Source: Candidatus Jettenia sp. AMX2 (GTDB taxonomy: Bacteria > Planctomycetota > Brocadiia > Brocadiales > Brocadiaceae). Taken from it: 64,000 bases of DNA. Each line of letters begins with the position of its first letter. Position 1 is the first letter of the stretch. Shown in pieces: positions 8,163 through 16,922 of this stretch. Made by a program: the position numbers and the translations under genes. Below the pieces are notes generated by a model that was not told the DNA's origin, made no database searches, and saw nothing but the letters and a program-made list of their open reading frames with translations. The stretch spans positions 1,603,043 to 1,667,042 of the forward strand of contig CP129469.1 of the NCBI GenBank assembly GCA_030583665.1. Reading direction: 5' to 3'.

Positions 8163-8834
8163 TTAACCAAGCAGTTTCGGTCTTCCGGTCATGAGAGCAG
8201 CAACGATTCCCGTCCTTGTGGTAACGCCAAATTTTCTTGTCAGGAGCTTCATGTACCCTTTCACCGTATTGAGACTCAGGCCAATAATCTGGGCTATTTC
8301 CTTATTGCTTCTGTCATCAAGAAGCAACCGTATTATTTCCTTTTCGCGGTTGTTCAGATTCCACATCCTGAAAATCCTGGAAAGGTTTAACGAATCACGG
8401 GATACTCTTTCCATAATAAACAGGTATTGTACCTTTTGTTCCGGGCCAGCAGGCCGCAGGTAACCGGTGTCAAGAACGACCCCTGTTACCCCAAACACCC
8501 TTCGTTCACTTTTAAGCAAATCTAAAAAATCTGCCTCGTTCCCCCCCTTTTTCACGGTTTCCATGAACACATCAGATCTCTTATCGAGTAATTCTTTCCA
8601 TCGCGCACACAACGATGCAACATACGAAAAATATATCCTCCCGTTCCCTGAGCCGGAAAATGACCGGAAAAGGACGCTATGCGCCTCTTCATTACAGTAA
8701 AGTATCGTATCCTTCTTTTTCAACTGCGGAACATATACCACGAAGGCTGATGAAGACGAGCTACCCTGGTTAAAGTTACCTTCATAGACCGTGCTTTCAA
8801 TACCGTTAAAATGGTTCGTTTGTTTCGGAGGCAT
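8163..8834 (-). CDS. LuxR-type transcriptional regulator with N-terminal sensor-like region
   Basis: 223 residues. Residues 160-217 form a GerE/LuxR winged helix-turn-helix: LNNREKEIIRLLLDDRSNKE followed by IAQIIGLSLNTVKGYMKLL. Residues 30-145 look like a PAS-type ligand domain (alternating hydrophobic strands, ending YLFIMERVSR) but no cofactor residues can be assigned. No receiver domain is present, so it is not a phosphorylated response regulator. It lies directly upstream of cbiD on the same strand, which suggests co-transcription or regulation of the cobalamin genes, an inference only. A 49-codon open frame ends three bases before its ATG. Confidence 0.85.
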   Translation of the reverse strand: MPPKQTNHFNGIESTVYEGNFNQGSSSSSAFVVYVPQLKKKDTILYCNEEAHSVLFRSFSGSGNGRIYFSYVASLCARWKELLDKRSDVFMETVKKGGNEADFLDLLKSERRVFGVTGVVLDTGYLRPAGPEQKVQYLFIMERVSRDSLNLSRIFRMWNLNNREKEIIRLLLDDRSNKEIAQIIGLSLNTVKGYMKLLTRKFGVTTRTGIVAALMTGRPKLLG

Positions 8835-8837
8835 ATT

Positions 8838-8987
8838 TTACCTTATGAAAGTTATTTTTATGAACAATGCCAAATCTGCAGGATTACCCTGGCGGTTTAA
8901 TATTTTCATGAACCAAAACCATGCGAGGTATGCCCTGCCCACCATCACCGCGACTAACCTGGTTTTACAGATATTAATATCTTGCAT
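8838..8987 (-). CDS. Possible 49-residue leader peptide upstream of the LuxR-type gene
   Basis: An ATG frame encodes MQDINICKTRLVAVMVGRAY then LAWFWFMKILNRQGNPADLA and a short basic tail, stopping three bases before the regulator's ATG. The composition (hydrophobic, Trp/Phe-rich centre) looks like a small membrane peptide, and the tight spacing is what translational coupling would need. No strong Shine-Dalgarno is visible upstream. It matches no family I know and may be a chance frame. Confidence 0.35.
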   Translation of the reverse strand: MQDINICKTRLVAVMVGRAYLAWFWFMKILNRQGNPADLALFIKITFIR

Positions 8988-9219
8988 ATAAAAATCAAGT
9001 ATTTTTATTTTATCATACCTGGGATATTCATTTAGGTGGTCTCTAAATAGGGCTTCTAAATGGGGTTAGCTATTGGACTTAATGAATGTATAATTATGCA
9101 GAAGAAAATAAGATTAATTCAACAGAAGGGAGGATAAGAGAAACCGTATATAATTGGTTTATTTTTTTTGTAATGAATTACATTTTACATGATTGACAAT
9201 CCTAAAAAAACTTTAAGAA
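8988..9219. other. Promoter-bearing intergenic region between divergent genes
   Basis: AT-rich spacer between the divergent regulator/leader and the secreted-protein gene. It contains no repeat of the families seen elsewhere and no gene. The AT-rich stretch 9140-9200 just upstream of the AAGGAG ribosome binding site at 9219-9224 probably holds the promoter of the secreted protein gene. Confidence 0.4.
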
Positions 9220-9232
9220 GGAGCATGAGAAA

Positions 9233-10510
9233 ATGAAATTGAGCAACTTTTTCAAACAAACCGCCATTATGATTTTCATAATGGTTTTTGGACTGGCCTT
9301 CGCGACATCTATTTTTGCCGCAAAAGATGTTATTTATCCTTCAAACGTCAACAACGTAAAGGTAAATGGTTCTCTTACAGATTTTACACTTAACACAACT
9401 GTTGAAGCTAACGGTCACGTAACACTGAATACTCCAATCATCCCGGAAGCAGAGGTATCTTTAACAGCTATCTGGTTTATCAAAAATAATGCTGGGGGGG
9501 TGCTGCTAATACTAGCTATCCAAGGACAGTGAATTTTACAAGCACCACTACAAAAGAGTCTTCTTCTGTACTTCCTTTGAGTGTTACCATAACTCATCCA
9601 TCCTACGTGGTCACATCTGCCAGTGACACATGCAACACAACCATCAGCTTTATCACACCGACAGACATTGGAGGTTATCAAGTGAAGATCAATGCTGCAG
9701 ACTCAGTTACAGGGCAGGGATCTAACACAACGCTGATTGGAAAAGACCTCTACATCTGCTTCACCGTTAATGAATCAGTCGTAATCCCGAATATCAATAC
9801 TACGCTAACTGTGGATCAACAATGTGTTCTTTTGAATGCAGGCGAGGTCGATCTAAAAGCAACCCTGAAAGAATCTAACAGCAATAGTAAACCAATTTCT
9901 GAGGCCATAATTTACTTCTACATCAATCCGGAACTTGACCCAGACGGCAATCTTACTGGTAATAATGAGGATAATTACATAGGCTATGCAACAACCAATG
10001 AAGATGGTATTGCAACCCTGACTTTCAACGTCAACGGCCTGGGAGTGGAAGACCATAACCTTTATGCCGAATACAGAGGATACTCAAACTATAATCCATC
10101 GAACGATAGTAACACCCCTTGGCATTAACTATCTGTTTATAGGCTTCCAGCCTCCTATTAACGCCTCAGGTAACAGCAAATTTGCTAGTGGTAAAGTGAT
10201 TCCCATCAAAATCAGGTTTGTCGACGCCAACTTACAATCGGTACCTGATGCTAAACCAGAAGTATGGTTAAAAAATCTTTCCAGTGCTATAAGTCTTGGC
10301 GAAGAAAATGCAGCAACATCTGTGTCTTCCGCTGATACTGGCTGTATTATGCGATATGTGCCCGCAGACGGCCATTATATCTATAACTGGGATCTTGGTA
10401 GTCTGAACAATGGTTGCTACGAAGTATTCGTAAGATTATACGACAGCCCTACCTGCAGCAAGAATCCCTACTCCGTACTCATAACGGTCGATAAGAAGGG
10501 TAAGAAGTAA
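9233..10510 (+). pseudogene. Secreted Ig-like surface protein, disrupted by two frameshifts
   Basis: Three overlapping frames encode one protein of about 425 residues. It begins with a clear signal peptide (MKLSNFFKQTAIMIFIMVFG..AFATSIFAA) after an AAGGAG ribosome binding site. The middle is Thr/Ser/Asn-rich beta-sandwich sequence. The C-terminal 130 residues contain a PxKF-like extracellular domain (VIPIKIRFVDA...HYIYNWDLGSL...CYEVFVRL). The first shift lies at a seven-G run (9494-9500), the second near ACACCCC (about 10111-10118). Both are at short homopolymers, so they may be sequencing errors, true mutations, or phase-variation sites. I therefore label it a pseudogene as written. It is monocistronic and ends in a strong terminator. 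Confidence 0.7.
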
Positions 10511-10527
10511 TATTTTAGCTTTTAGCA

Positions 10528-10563
10528 AACAAGGTCATGCATCGATCGATGCATGACCTTGTT
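10528..10563. terminator. Perfect 36-bp palindromic bidirectional terminator
   Basis: Two perfect 18-base arms, AACAAGGTCATGCATCGA and TCGATGCATGACCTTGTT, with no loop mismatch, followed on the plus strand by ATTTTT and preceded by AT-rich sequence on the other side. It lies exactly between the convergent secreted-protein gene and the cbiX-cbiC gene, whose stop codon overlaps its right end, so it probably terminates both transcripts. Confidence 0.85.
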
Positions 10564-11578
10564 ATTTTTCCATATCCTTCGCCAGTTGTATCATAGCATT
10601 CATAACCGATGCTGCCACAGCACTTCCTCCCTTTCTGTTTGTATTGGTTATGTAAGGAACAGAAATCTCCTTTAACGCATATTTCGCCTCAACGGCACCT
10701 ACAAAACCCACAGGGATGCCCACCACCAAGGCAGGCTGTGCCTGACCTTTTTTGATAAGTTGAATAAGCTCGAATAATGCAGTCGGGGCATTGCCAATGA
10801 CCACAACACCGTCTTTCATCTCATCGACGGAATGCTGCATGGCCATAATGGCACGTGTCTTTCCCAATCGGGTGGCATCGTCAATGACAGATTTATCACC
10901 AATCTTGCAGATTATCTTGCCTCCGAATTTCTCAACCGGCCCCCCGCTGATACCCGACCTCACCATGTTTACATCGGTAACGATATTCTTCCCCTCCCTT
11001 ACGGACCGGATGCCTGCCTCAACGGCCTGCGGATGGAATACGAGATTGTATGCATACTCCGTATCGCCCGCTGCATGTATGGCACGCCGGATAACCGGCC
11101 TGTGCAGTTCAGGCACGGACTCCAGATCGACAAGCTTATCGATGATATCAAAACTCTCATCAACAATCGCCTGCGGCTGTTCAATACGCAGCTTGTTCCC
11201 GTACTGTTTTTCGATCAGTACCTCATGGATACGGTCTGCCGCAATGAGGGCAATCCGTTCATCTGCGCCAATATTATTGGCATAAATAAACTCCACCTGC
11301 GGATAATGCGATTTTTCCAGCTCTAACATCTCAGGGATATCTTTATACACATGATTCCCCCTGAAAAGTAACAGCGGCACTACGACGATCCGGTCAATAC
11401 CCTGTTCCACTATCTTTTTAACAACCTCGCCAAATCCTGGCTCTGCCAGTTGTAAGAATGCCGCCTCTACCCTATCCCACCGGTTCATTGCACGAAGCAT
11501 ATCGGCAACCTTGAACAAACCCTCGTTACCGGTGCTTAATTTACTGCCATGTGAAATAAGTATAATGCCTGTTTTCAT
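10562..11578 (-). CDS. CbiX-CbiC fusion: sirohydrochlorin cobaltochelatase / cobalt-precorrin-8 methylmutase
   Basis: 338 residues with two domains. Residues 1-125 are a CbiX-type chelatase with metal-site histidines H10 (ILISHGSK) and H76 (FRGNHVYKD). Residues 135-338 are CbiC/CobH, which moves the C11 methyl to C12; the active-site histidine is in RRAIHAAGDTEY (H168) and the TDVNMV (201-206) and GNAPTALF motifs are present. One protein would thus perform the cobalt-insertion entry step and the last ring-methyl rearrangement. The ATG at 11578 is preferred because AAGGAA precedes it; an upstream TTG at 11593 is possible but less likely. It is separated from cbiD by the regulator and the secreted protein. 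Confidence 0.9.
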   Translation of the reverse strand: MKTGIILISHGSKLSTGNEGLFKVADMLRAMNRWDRVEAAFLQLAEPGFGEVVKKIVEQGIDRIVVVPLLLFRGNHVYKDIPEMLELEKSHYPQVEFIYANNIGADERIALIAADRIHEVLIEKQYGNKLRIEQPQAIVDESFDIIDKLVDLESVPELHRPVIRRAIHAAGDTEYAYNLVFHPQAVEAGIRSVREGKNIVTDVNMVRSGISGGPVEKFGGKIICKIGDKSVIDDATRLGKTRAIMAMQHSVDEMKDGVVVIGNAPTALFELIQLIKKGQAQPALVVGIPVGFVGAVEAKYALKEISVPYITNTNRKGGSAVAASVMNAMIQLAKDMEK

Positions 11579-11589
11579 TTCTATTCCTT

Positions 11590-11640
11590 TCAAAAAAAGG
11601 ACGCAGATGAACGCAGATAAAAATTACCACGGATGAACCT
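11590..11640. repeat. GACGCAGATGAACGCAGATAAA short repeat
   Basis: The sequence AAAAGGACGCAGATGAACGC followed by AGATAAAAATTACCACGGAT recurs in either orientation at about 5110-5145, 12360-12475, 13445-13480 and 14040-14065. It is a short dispersed motif, often at the edge of larger repeats. Confidence 0.7.
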
Positions 11641-11958
11641 GGCGCGGCCTTTGGCCGCAACCAAATTTGAAATACGAAACAGTTTCAAATGCGTTCTTTG
11701 CACCTTTGTGGTAAACTATTACGATTTATTTTTTGTTTTCTAATCCCGAAGGGGTGACATAGGAAACCCATGATCATCTTACAATCATGCCACCCCTTTG
11801 GGGTTATCAGTCAGCAGTTGTTCATTGGTTATAATAATATCACCCCTTCGGGGTTGTTGGTTTTTGTTTGTTTATTTACTATAATCATGTCAGCCCTTCG
11901 GGCTTGGCGCAGCCTTTAGCACAACCAAATTCGCAATACCAAACAATTTCAAATGACA
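11641..11958. repeat. Dispersed repeat family A, copy 2
   Basis: Same structure as the copy at 4028: begins GGCGCGGCCTTTGGCCGCAA, ends GGCGCAGCCTTTAGCACAAC plus CAAATTCGCAATACC, with CCCGAAGGGGTGACAT and CCACCCCTTTGGGG hairpins inside and one extra ATCACCCCTTCGGGGTTG unit. No coding potential. Confidence 0.8.
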
Positions 11959-12164
11959 AAATACTCAATGCCAAAAACTTTACGTAAGCCTTATCTCTTC
12001 AATGCCTTACGGTTATGTATTTTGAAAAGCGAGCTTAAAAAACAAGATGTTGATGGATAGTAGTACGGAAAACACGGATAAAAGGCATTGAGACAGGATA
12101 AACAAGATTAACAAAGATTACAGGGTTTTTACTTTCTGTTCATGTATAGGAATTTCAAACCAGG

Positions 12165-12479
12165 TATTCCTCCCCCTTGATGGGGTCTGTCTGCGTGCTG
12201 TCGCACAACACAGGCAGGGAGGTTAGGTGGGGGTGAAGGAAAAGAATCTATCGCATGTCCCATCACCCTCCCCTAACCCCTCCCATCAAGGGAGGGGAAT
12301 ATTGAGTTGCCGAAGGCCCAAAGTCTATCTTGTAAATCCTGTTAATCCTGTCTAATATCCTTATCAGCGTCTATCAGCGTTCATCTGCGTCCTATTTCTT
12401 TTGTCCGTGCCTCTCCGTGTCAATCCGTGGTAATTTTTATCAGCGTTCATCTGCGTCCTGCGTAATCTTCTAAATCCTG
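12165..12479. repeat. Family C repeat (short copy) and tandem GACGCAGATGAACGC motifs
   Basis: 12165-12299 is a 135-bp version of the family C element, with one hairpin insert (CTGTCTGCGTGCTGTCGCAC..) and the CACCCTCCCCTAACCCCTCC arm. From 12330 to 12479 variants of TCTGCGTCC/TCATCTGCGT, TTAATCCTGTCTAA and CCGTGGTAATTTTTATCAGC follow each other. No gene is present downstream of dusB. Confidence 0.7.
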
Positions 12480-13448
12480 TCAAGCAGCCTTATGTCCCTG
12501 AACGCGCTTCTCATAGGAATTCATAAGGTCAATAATCTCCTCAGAATTTTTGCATCTAACCAGAAGTGGTCGTAATTCAGTAGCCAATGGCAAAGCGGTA
12601 ATATATTTTGTTATGTGTTTACGGAAAAGAATTATCCCAATCTCATTCCCATAGTATGCCTGCATAAGTGACAAATGGCGCCGGATAACCTCAATTTTTT
12701 CGCTATAGGGCACATGATCCCTGTCCCTATACTGAAATATCCACGGGTTACCGATAGCGGCGCGTCCGATCATTATACCGTCACAGCCGGTATGCCGTTT
12801 TATATGTTCAATATCTGCCGCACATTTCACATCGCCGTTTCCGATAACGGGGATCTTTACCGTCTGTTTCACCTCAGCAATAGCGTCCCAATCTGCCTTG
12901 CCCCGGAAAAGCTGAGATCTAGTCCGTCCGTGTACGGCAATGAGGGATGCGCCGCTGTCTTCTAAAATCCGTGCAACATCAAGGTAATTGCGTGATTTGT
13001 CATCCCATCCCAGCCTGATCTTCCCGGTTACCGGAACACGGAGTATCTTCGTCAGCATCCGGAAAATCCGCCCTATTTTCACCGGATATCTCAGAAGCCC
13101 TGCCCCGGCCCCTTTACCAGCAATATCCGATACCGGACAGCCCATGTTGACATCAATGATATCAGGTCCTAATACCTCCATCATCCGGCATGCCTCTGAA
13201 AGTTTATCTTCATCATTACCAAGTATCTGGAATGCAACAGGCCTTTCAATAGGCCTGAAATCCAAAAGTTGAAAGGTTTTCTTGTTCTTCCACAGCACAC
13301 CGTCCATGGAAACAACTTCAAGATAGCTCATTGCCATACCGAATTCACGACAGATTAACCGGTACGGGACATCCGAAAACCCGGCCATAGGTGACAGGAT
13401 CAAATCCCCACAGATAGGGATACCCCGTATGAAAAAACCAGGATTCAT
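12480..13448 (-). CDS. dusB: tRNA-dihydrouridine synthase, DusB type
   Basis: 322 residues from the ATG at 13448. A TIM-barrel flavoenzyme that reduces uridine to dihydrouridine in the tRNA D-loop. Visible motifs are LSPMAGFSD (18-26), the catalytic cysteine C104 in DVNMGCP, AVHGRTRSQ (about 174-182) and IGNGDV (FMN phosphate binding), then GIMIGRAAIGNPW. A longer open frame starts at 13544, but its first 32 residues translate the family A repeat, so I place the start after it. Repeats flank the gene on both sides and no operon partner is visible. Confidence 0.9.
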   Translation of the reverse strand: MNPGFFIRGIPICGDLILSPMAGFSDVPYRLICREFGMAMSYLEVVSMDGVLWKNKKTFQLLDFRPIERPVAFQILGNDEDKLSEACRMMEVLGPDIIDVNMGCPVSDIAGKGAGAGLLRYPVKIGRIFRMLTKILRVPVTGKIRLGWDDKSRNYLDVARILEDSGASLIAVHGRTRSQLFRGKADWDAIAEVKQTVKIPVIGNGDVKCAADIEHIKRHTGCDGIMIGRAAIGNPWIFQYRDRDHVPYSEKIEVIRRHLSLMQAYYGNEIGIILFRKHITKYITALPLATELRPLLVRCKNSEEIIDLMNSYEKRVQGHKAA

Positions 13449-13479
13449 ATGAACACCGATAAAAATTACCACGGATAGA

Positions 13480-13818
13480 CACAGCGCGGCCTTTGGCCAC
13501 AACCAAATTCGAAATTCGAAATTCGGATTTCGAAACAGTTTCAAATGCGTTCTTTACACCTTTTCGATGAACTATTACGATTTATTTTTTGTTTTCTAAT
13601 CCCGAAGGGATGTCATGATTATAGCAAAAGTCATACAAAAGATTTCTAACCCCGAAGGGGTGACATAGGAAACCCACGATCATCTTACAATCGTGCCACC
13701 CCTTCGGGGTTGTTGGTTTTTGTTTGTCCATTTACTATAATTATGTCAGCCCTTCGGGCTTGGCGCAGCCTTTGGCGCAACCAAATTCGAATTTCGAAAT
13801 TCGGAACAATTTTAAATG
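13480..13818. repeat. Dispersed repeat family A, copy 3
   Basis: Begins CAGCGCGGCCTTTGGCCACA and ends GGCGCAGCCTTTGGCGCAAC then CAAATTCGAATTTCGAAATT. Both ends carry an expanded ATTCGAAATTCGAAATTC tract compared with other copies. Internal hairpins match copy 1 almost base for base (ATTATAGCAAAAGTCATACA). Its left end supplies a false N-terminal extension to the dusB frame. Confidence 0.8.
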
Positions 13819-14191
13819 ACAAAAAACTCAATGCTCCAAACTATACGTAAATCTCATCTAATTAATATCTTACGGTTGTGTATTTTTAAAAACAAGCACA
13901 AAAAACAAGATGTTGATGGATAGTAGTACAGATTAAAGAACATGGGACGCTGATAAACGTTAACGGTATAGTTTTTTTTTGAATATTTTTATCATAGCAT
14001 TCTCTTTTATCTGTTAATTCTTTATCTTTTAAATCCTGATAGTCTGCGTTTATCTGCGTCCTCTTTATTTCTTTAAAACCGATAATTATAACAAAGTGGC
14101 AATAGATATCATTTGTTTTTTTTATTATAATAGGTATTTTCCGGTGGGCGGCGCCCACCCTGCATGATCTGCGTAACGGAATTAAAAAATT
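13819..14191. other. Intergenic region upstream of menG, mostly repeat debris
   Basis: Holds an AAGAACAAGATGTTGATGGATAG-like segment that also follows the family A copies near 12030 and 19920, a GTCTGCGTTTATCTGCGTCC motif (about 14042-14061) and a GGTGGGCGGCGCCCACC hairpin (14141-14159). A minus-strand open frame here translates repeat DNA only. The menG promoter should lie at 14100-14180 but I see no clear consensus. Confidence 0.55.
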
Positions 14192-14926
14192 ATGATTACA
14201 CAAACTGACTTGTTAACAAAAAAAGGGGTTTATATCCGGCAGATGTTTGGTTCGATCGCCAGGGTATATGACCTTTTAAATACTATTTTGAGCTTTAACC
14301 TTGATAAGAAATGGCGGACATTTGCCGTAAAGGTCAGCAAGGTTGCTCCGGATGCAAAGGTTCTGGACGTTTGCACCGGTACGGGTGATCTGGCAATTGC
14401 ATACGCAAAGGCCTTAAGCAATGAAGGGAAAGTAATCGGAAGCGATTTTTGCCATGAGATGGTCAGGCTTGCAGACCAGAAGCTCCGGAAAAAAGGACTT
14501 TTGGGGAAGATAAAGGTAATCGGGGCCGATACCCTGTGTTTACCTTTTCGTGATAATTATTTTCACGTCTCAGCAGTTGCCTTCGGGATAAGGAATGTAT
14601 CGGATTTAAGGTCAGGCATTGCCGAAATGATGCGAATAACCGCACCGGGCGGACGTGTTGTAATCCTTGAATTCTCACAACCCATAAACCCGCTCTTCAA
14701 GAAGATCTATTACGGTTATTTTAAAAAAATACTGCCCTTTATCGGACGGCTTATCTCACGCAGTAAATACAACGCTTACTCCTATCTCCCCTCGTCTGTG
14801 CTGAACTTTCCTGACCGTTACGGTTTGCAGGCAGAGATGGAGGCTTGTGGTCTTGTTCATGTGGAGATCTATTCAAAAACATTCGGGATTGTTACGGTAC
14901 ACGTCGGACAGAAACCTTCTCTATGA
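14192..14926 (+). CDS. menG: Demethylmenaquinone C-methyltransferase MenG/UbiE
   Basis: 244 residues. A class I SAM methyltransferase with the SAM-binding motif VLDVCTGTGDLA (57-68), AFGIRNVSD (about 130-138), PGGRVVILEFS and the C-terminal SYLPSSVLNFPD region typical of UbiE/MenG. It converts demethylmenaquinone to menaquinone, the expected respiratory quinone of an anaerobic planctomycete, and so links to the cytochrome b module at 46 kb. It converges with pheT, and its last codons overlap the 3' end of pheT by six bases. Confidence 0.92.
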   Translation: MITQTDLLTKKGVYIRQMFGSIARVYDLLNTILSFNLDKKWRTFAVKVSKVAPDAKVLDVCTGTGDLAIAYAKALSNEGKVIGSDFCHEMVRLADQKLRKKGLLGKIKVIGADTLCLPFRDNYFHVSAVAFGIRNVSDLRSGIAEMMRITAPGGRVVILEFSQPINPLFKKIYYGYFKKILPFIGRLISRSKYNAYSYLPSSVLNFPDRYGLQAEMEACGLVHVEIYSKTFGIVTVHVGQKPSL

Positions 14927-16921
14927 TGTTCGTAATTCAGCTCCAAGTTTATTCCGGAGGGCATCCAGGATGGCCTGCACCGCCGCATCAGCCTCTTCTC
15001 CCCTCAGTGTCCTGTCGTGTGCCTGAAAACAGAGGCTGAACGCAACGCTTTTTTTTCCTGCGGGGATCTGTTTGCCGCGGTAAATATCGAAGAACTGTAT
15101 CTCTTTCAGGAACGGCACATGGGTCCCGGTAATACACTGTTCAACCGACGCCCACGCTGCCCGCTCATCAACAATCACTGCAAGATCGCGAATAACAGAA
15201 GGATACTGCGATAACGCATGATATTCCTTCGTAAAATTTGATTTTTCTGTTAAAAGTTCGACGTCGATCTCCAACAAGCATGGTTCCGTTTTCAATCCCA
15301 GGTCCCTGCTTGCCTCTCCGATGTATCCAAGGACCCTGCCGTCCAGCAGTATCCTGGCGGCCCTTTCTTCCCTGAATAACCCTGGTTTGCAGAACGGTGT
15401 CCATACACATTTTGAAGAAATACCCAGTTGGTGCAGCAACAACTCAACGGTCCCTTTTAAACTGTAAAAATCCGTATCTGCCAGCATGGACAGGCATGTT
15501 TTCTCAAGCGGTGCCGCTTCACCTGCAAGATAAACCCTTGCAATCTCAAAAATCCTTACCTTATCAGTGCCATGATTGATATTATACCTCTTTGCCGTAA
15601 TAAGGTTCGGCAAGAGGCATGTCCGCAAACGGCACTCTTCCAGCCTCAGCGGATTGGCAATGTCAACGGGCTCTTTGTCAGACCATAAATTTACCAACTG
15701 AAACGGAGAGGCATCGACGATGCTGTACGTTTTCACCTCGAAAAATCCGATGCCGGTCAGAGACTGACGAATAAGGTCCTCTGCCATCTCATATTTGCTC
15801 TTTCCGCTCCCGCGTACAGGAATGGAGGTCTTTGTGGGGATATTGTTATAGCCATAAATCCTGGCAATCTCCTCAATAAGGTCGATCTCCCGGTAAACAT
15901 CACCCCGGAAACTTGGCACCTCAACATTAATATCACCGCTTAGCGTATGGATAACGGTAAATTGCAGTCTTTTTAAGATATTACAGGTTACGTCCCTTGT
16001 TATTTCCCTGCCAAGCACTTTCGTGAGCCTGCCGGGGCGAAGCGTAATCATCTTTTTCTCATACTCTCTCGATTTTATATCTATGGTTTTTTCAAAAATC
16101 ATTCCGTCAGCATAACTCCTCATGAGTTTTACAGCACGTTGAGAGGCAAAAATGACCCCTTCAGGGTCAGTGCCTCTCTCGAAACGGTATGAGGAGTCTG
16201 AAGCAAGCCCCAGCGCCTTTGACGTACGCCGCACCTGCCTTGGCTCGAATAGGGCACATTCAAGAAGGATATTTGTTGTGGATGCAGAAACCTCCGTTTC
16301 CTTATTTCCCATAATCCCGGCAATGGCAACCGGTTTTTTACTGTCTGCAATAACCAGCATATCATGAAAAAGCGGCCGCAGTGCACCCTGAATGGTGACG
16401 ATTTCCTCACCGTCTCTTGCCCTTCTTACCTTTACGGTACGATCTGATATTTTATCCAGGTCAAAGGCATGAAGCGGCTGTCCCGTCTCCATCATCACGT
16501 AATTGGTAATATCAACAATATTATTAACCGGCCGGAGACCCAGGCACAACAACCTTTTTTGGATAAATTCCGGGGAGGGTTTTACCTTTACGTTCCGTAT
16601 AATTGTTGCTGTATAATGGGGACATAAGAGAGGTTCCTCAACAAAAACGGTAAAGCCTTCCGTTTCTTTATACATGACCTCATCATGTATTTCCGGCAGG
16701 CACAGGTCTCTCTCAATCACAGCCGATACCTCCCGTGCAATACCAATAATCCCAAGACAATCAGGCCGGTTAGAGGTAACCTCCACCTCCAGGCAGAAAT
16801 CATCGTCCACGGGTTTTATATCGGCAACCACAAGCCCTGCGTCTGTCAGCTTCTCCGCCAGTTCCACGGCGGATAAGCCAAAATCAACATATTCTTTTAA
16901 CCAGTTATAGCTAATCTTCAC
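14921..16921 (-). CDS. pheT: Phenylalanyl-tRNA synthetase beta subunit, short form
   Basis: 666 residues starting at a GTG (16921), because the family begins MKISYNWLKEYV, matching the codons from here; a longer in-frame reading is within pheS. The B3/B4 editing domain, the B5 domain and the C-terminal ferredoxin-fold anticodon-binding domain (YPSVIRDLAVIVDE ... end) are visible. The EMAP-II-like tRNA-binding domain that E. coli PheT (795 residues) carries between residues 40 and 150 is absent: residue 30 (LVVADIKP) passes straight to FCLEVEVTSNRPDCLG. pheS ends one base upstream, so the two are coupled. Confidence 0.93.
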   Translation of the reverse strand: MKISYNWLKEYVDFGLSAVELAEKLTDAGLVVADIKPVDDDFCLEVEVTSNRPDCLGIIGIAREVSAVIERDLCLPEIHDEVMYKETEGFTVFVEEPLLCPHYTATIIRNVKVKPSPEFIQKRLLCLGLRPVNNIVDITNYVMMETGQPLHAFDLDKISDRTVKVRRARDGEEIVTIQGALRPLFHDMLVIADSKKPVAIAGIMGNKETEVSASTTNILLECALFEPRQVRRTSKALGLASDSSYRFERGTDPEGVIFASQRAVKLMRSYADGMIFEKTIDIKSREYEKKMITLRPGRLTKVLGREITRDVTCNILKRLQFTVIHTLSGDINVEVPSFRGDVYREIDLIEEIARIYGYNNIPTKTSIPVRGSGKSKYEMAEDLIRQSLTGIGFFEVKTYSIVDASPFQLVNLWSDKEPVDIANPLRLEECRLRTCLLPNLITAKRYNINHGTDKVRIFEIARVYLAGEAAPLEKTCLSMLADTDFYSLKGTVELLLHQLGISSKCVWTPFCKPGLFREERAARILLDGRVLGYIGEASRDLGLKTEPCLLEIDVELLTEKSNFTKEYHALSQYPSVIRDLAVIVDERAAWASVEQCITGTHVPFLKEIQFFDIYRGKQIPAGKKSVAFSLCFQAHDRTLRGEEADAAVQAILDALRNKLGAELRTS

Positions 16922-16922
16922 C

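Noticed and set aside
5850-11640. Cobalamin riboswitch near the cbi genes
   Set aside because: I looked for a B12-box-like segment and the conserved GCCACTG core in both orientations in the leaders of cbiL, cbiD and cbiX-cbiC and found none.
13449-13544. N-terminal extension of DusB by 32 residues
   Set aside because: It translates the end of the family A repeat; DusB homology begins at the ATG at 13448.
13886-14203. 105-codon minus-strand frame
   Set aside because: Translates the GACGCAGATAAACGC repeat (RTQINADYQ) and neighbouring repeat DNA.
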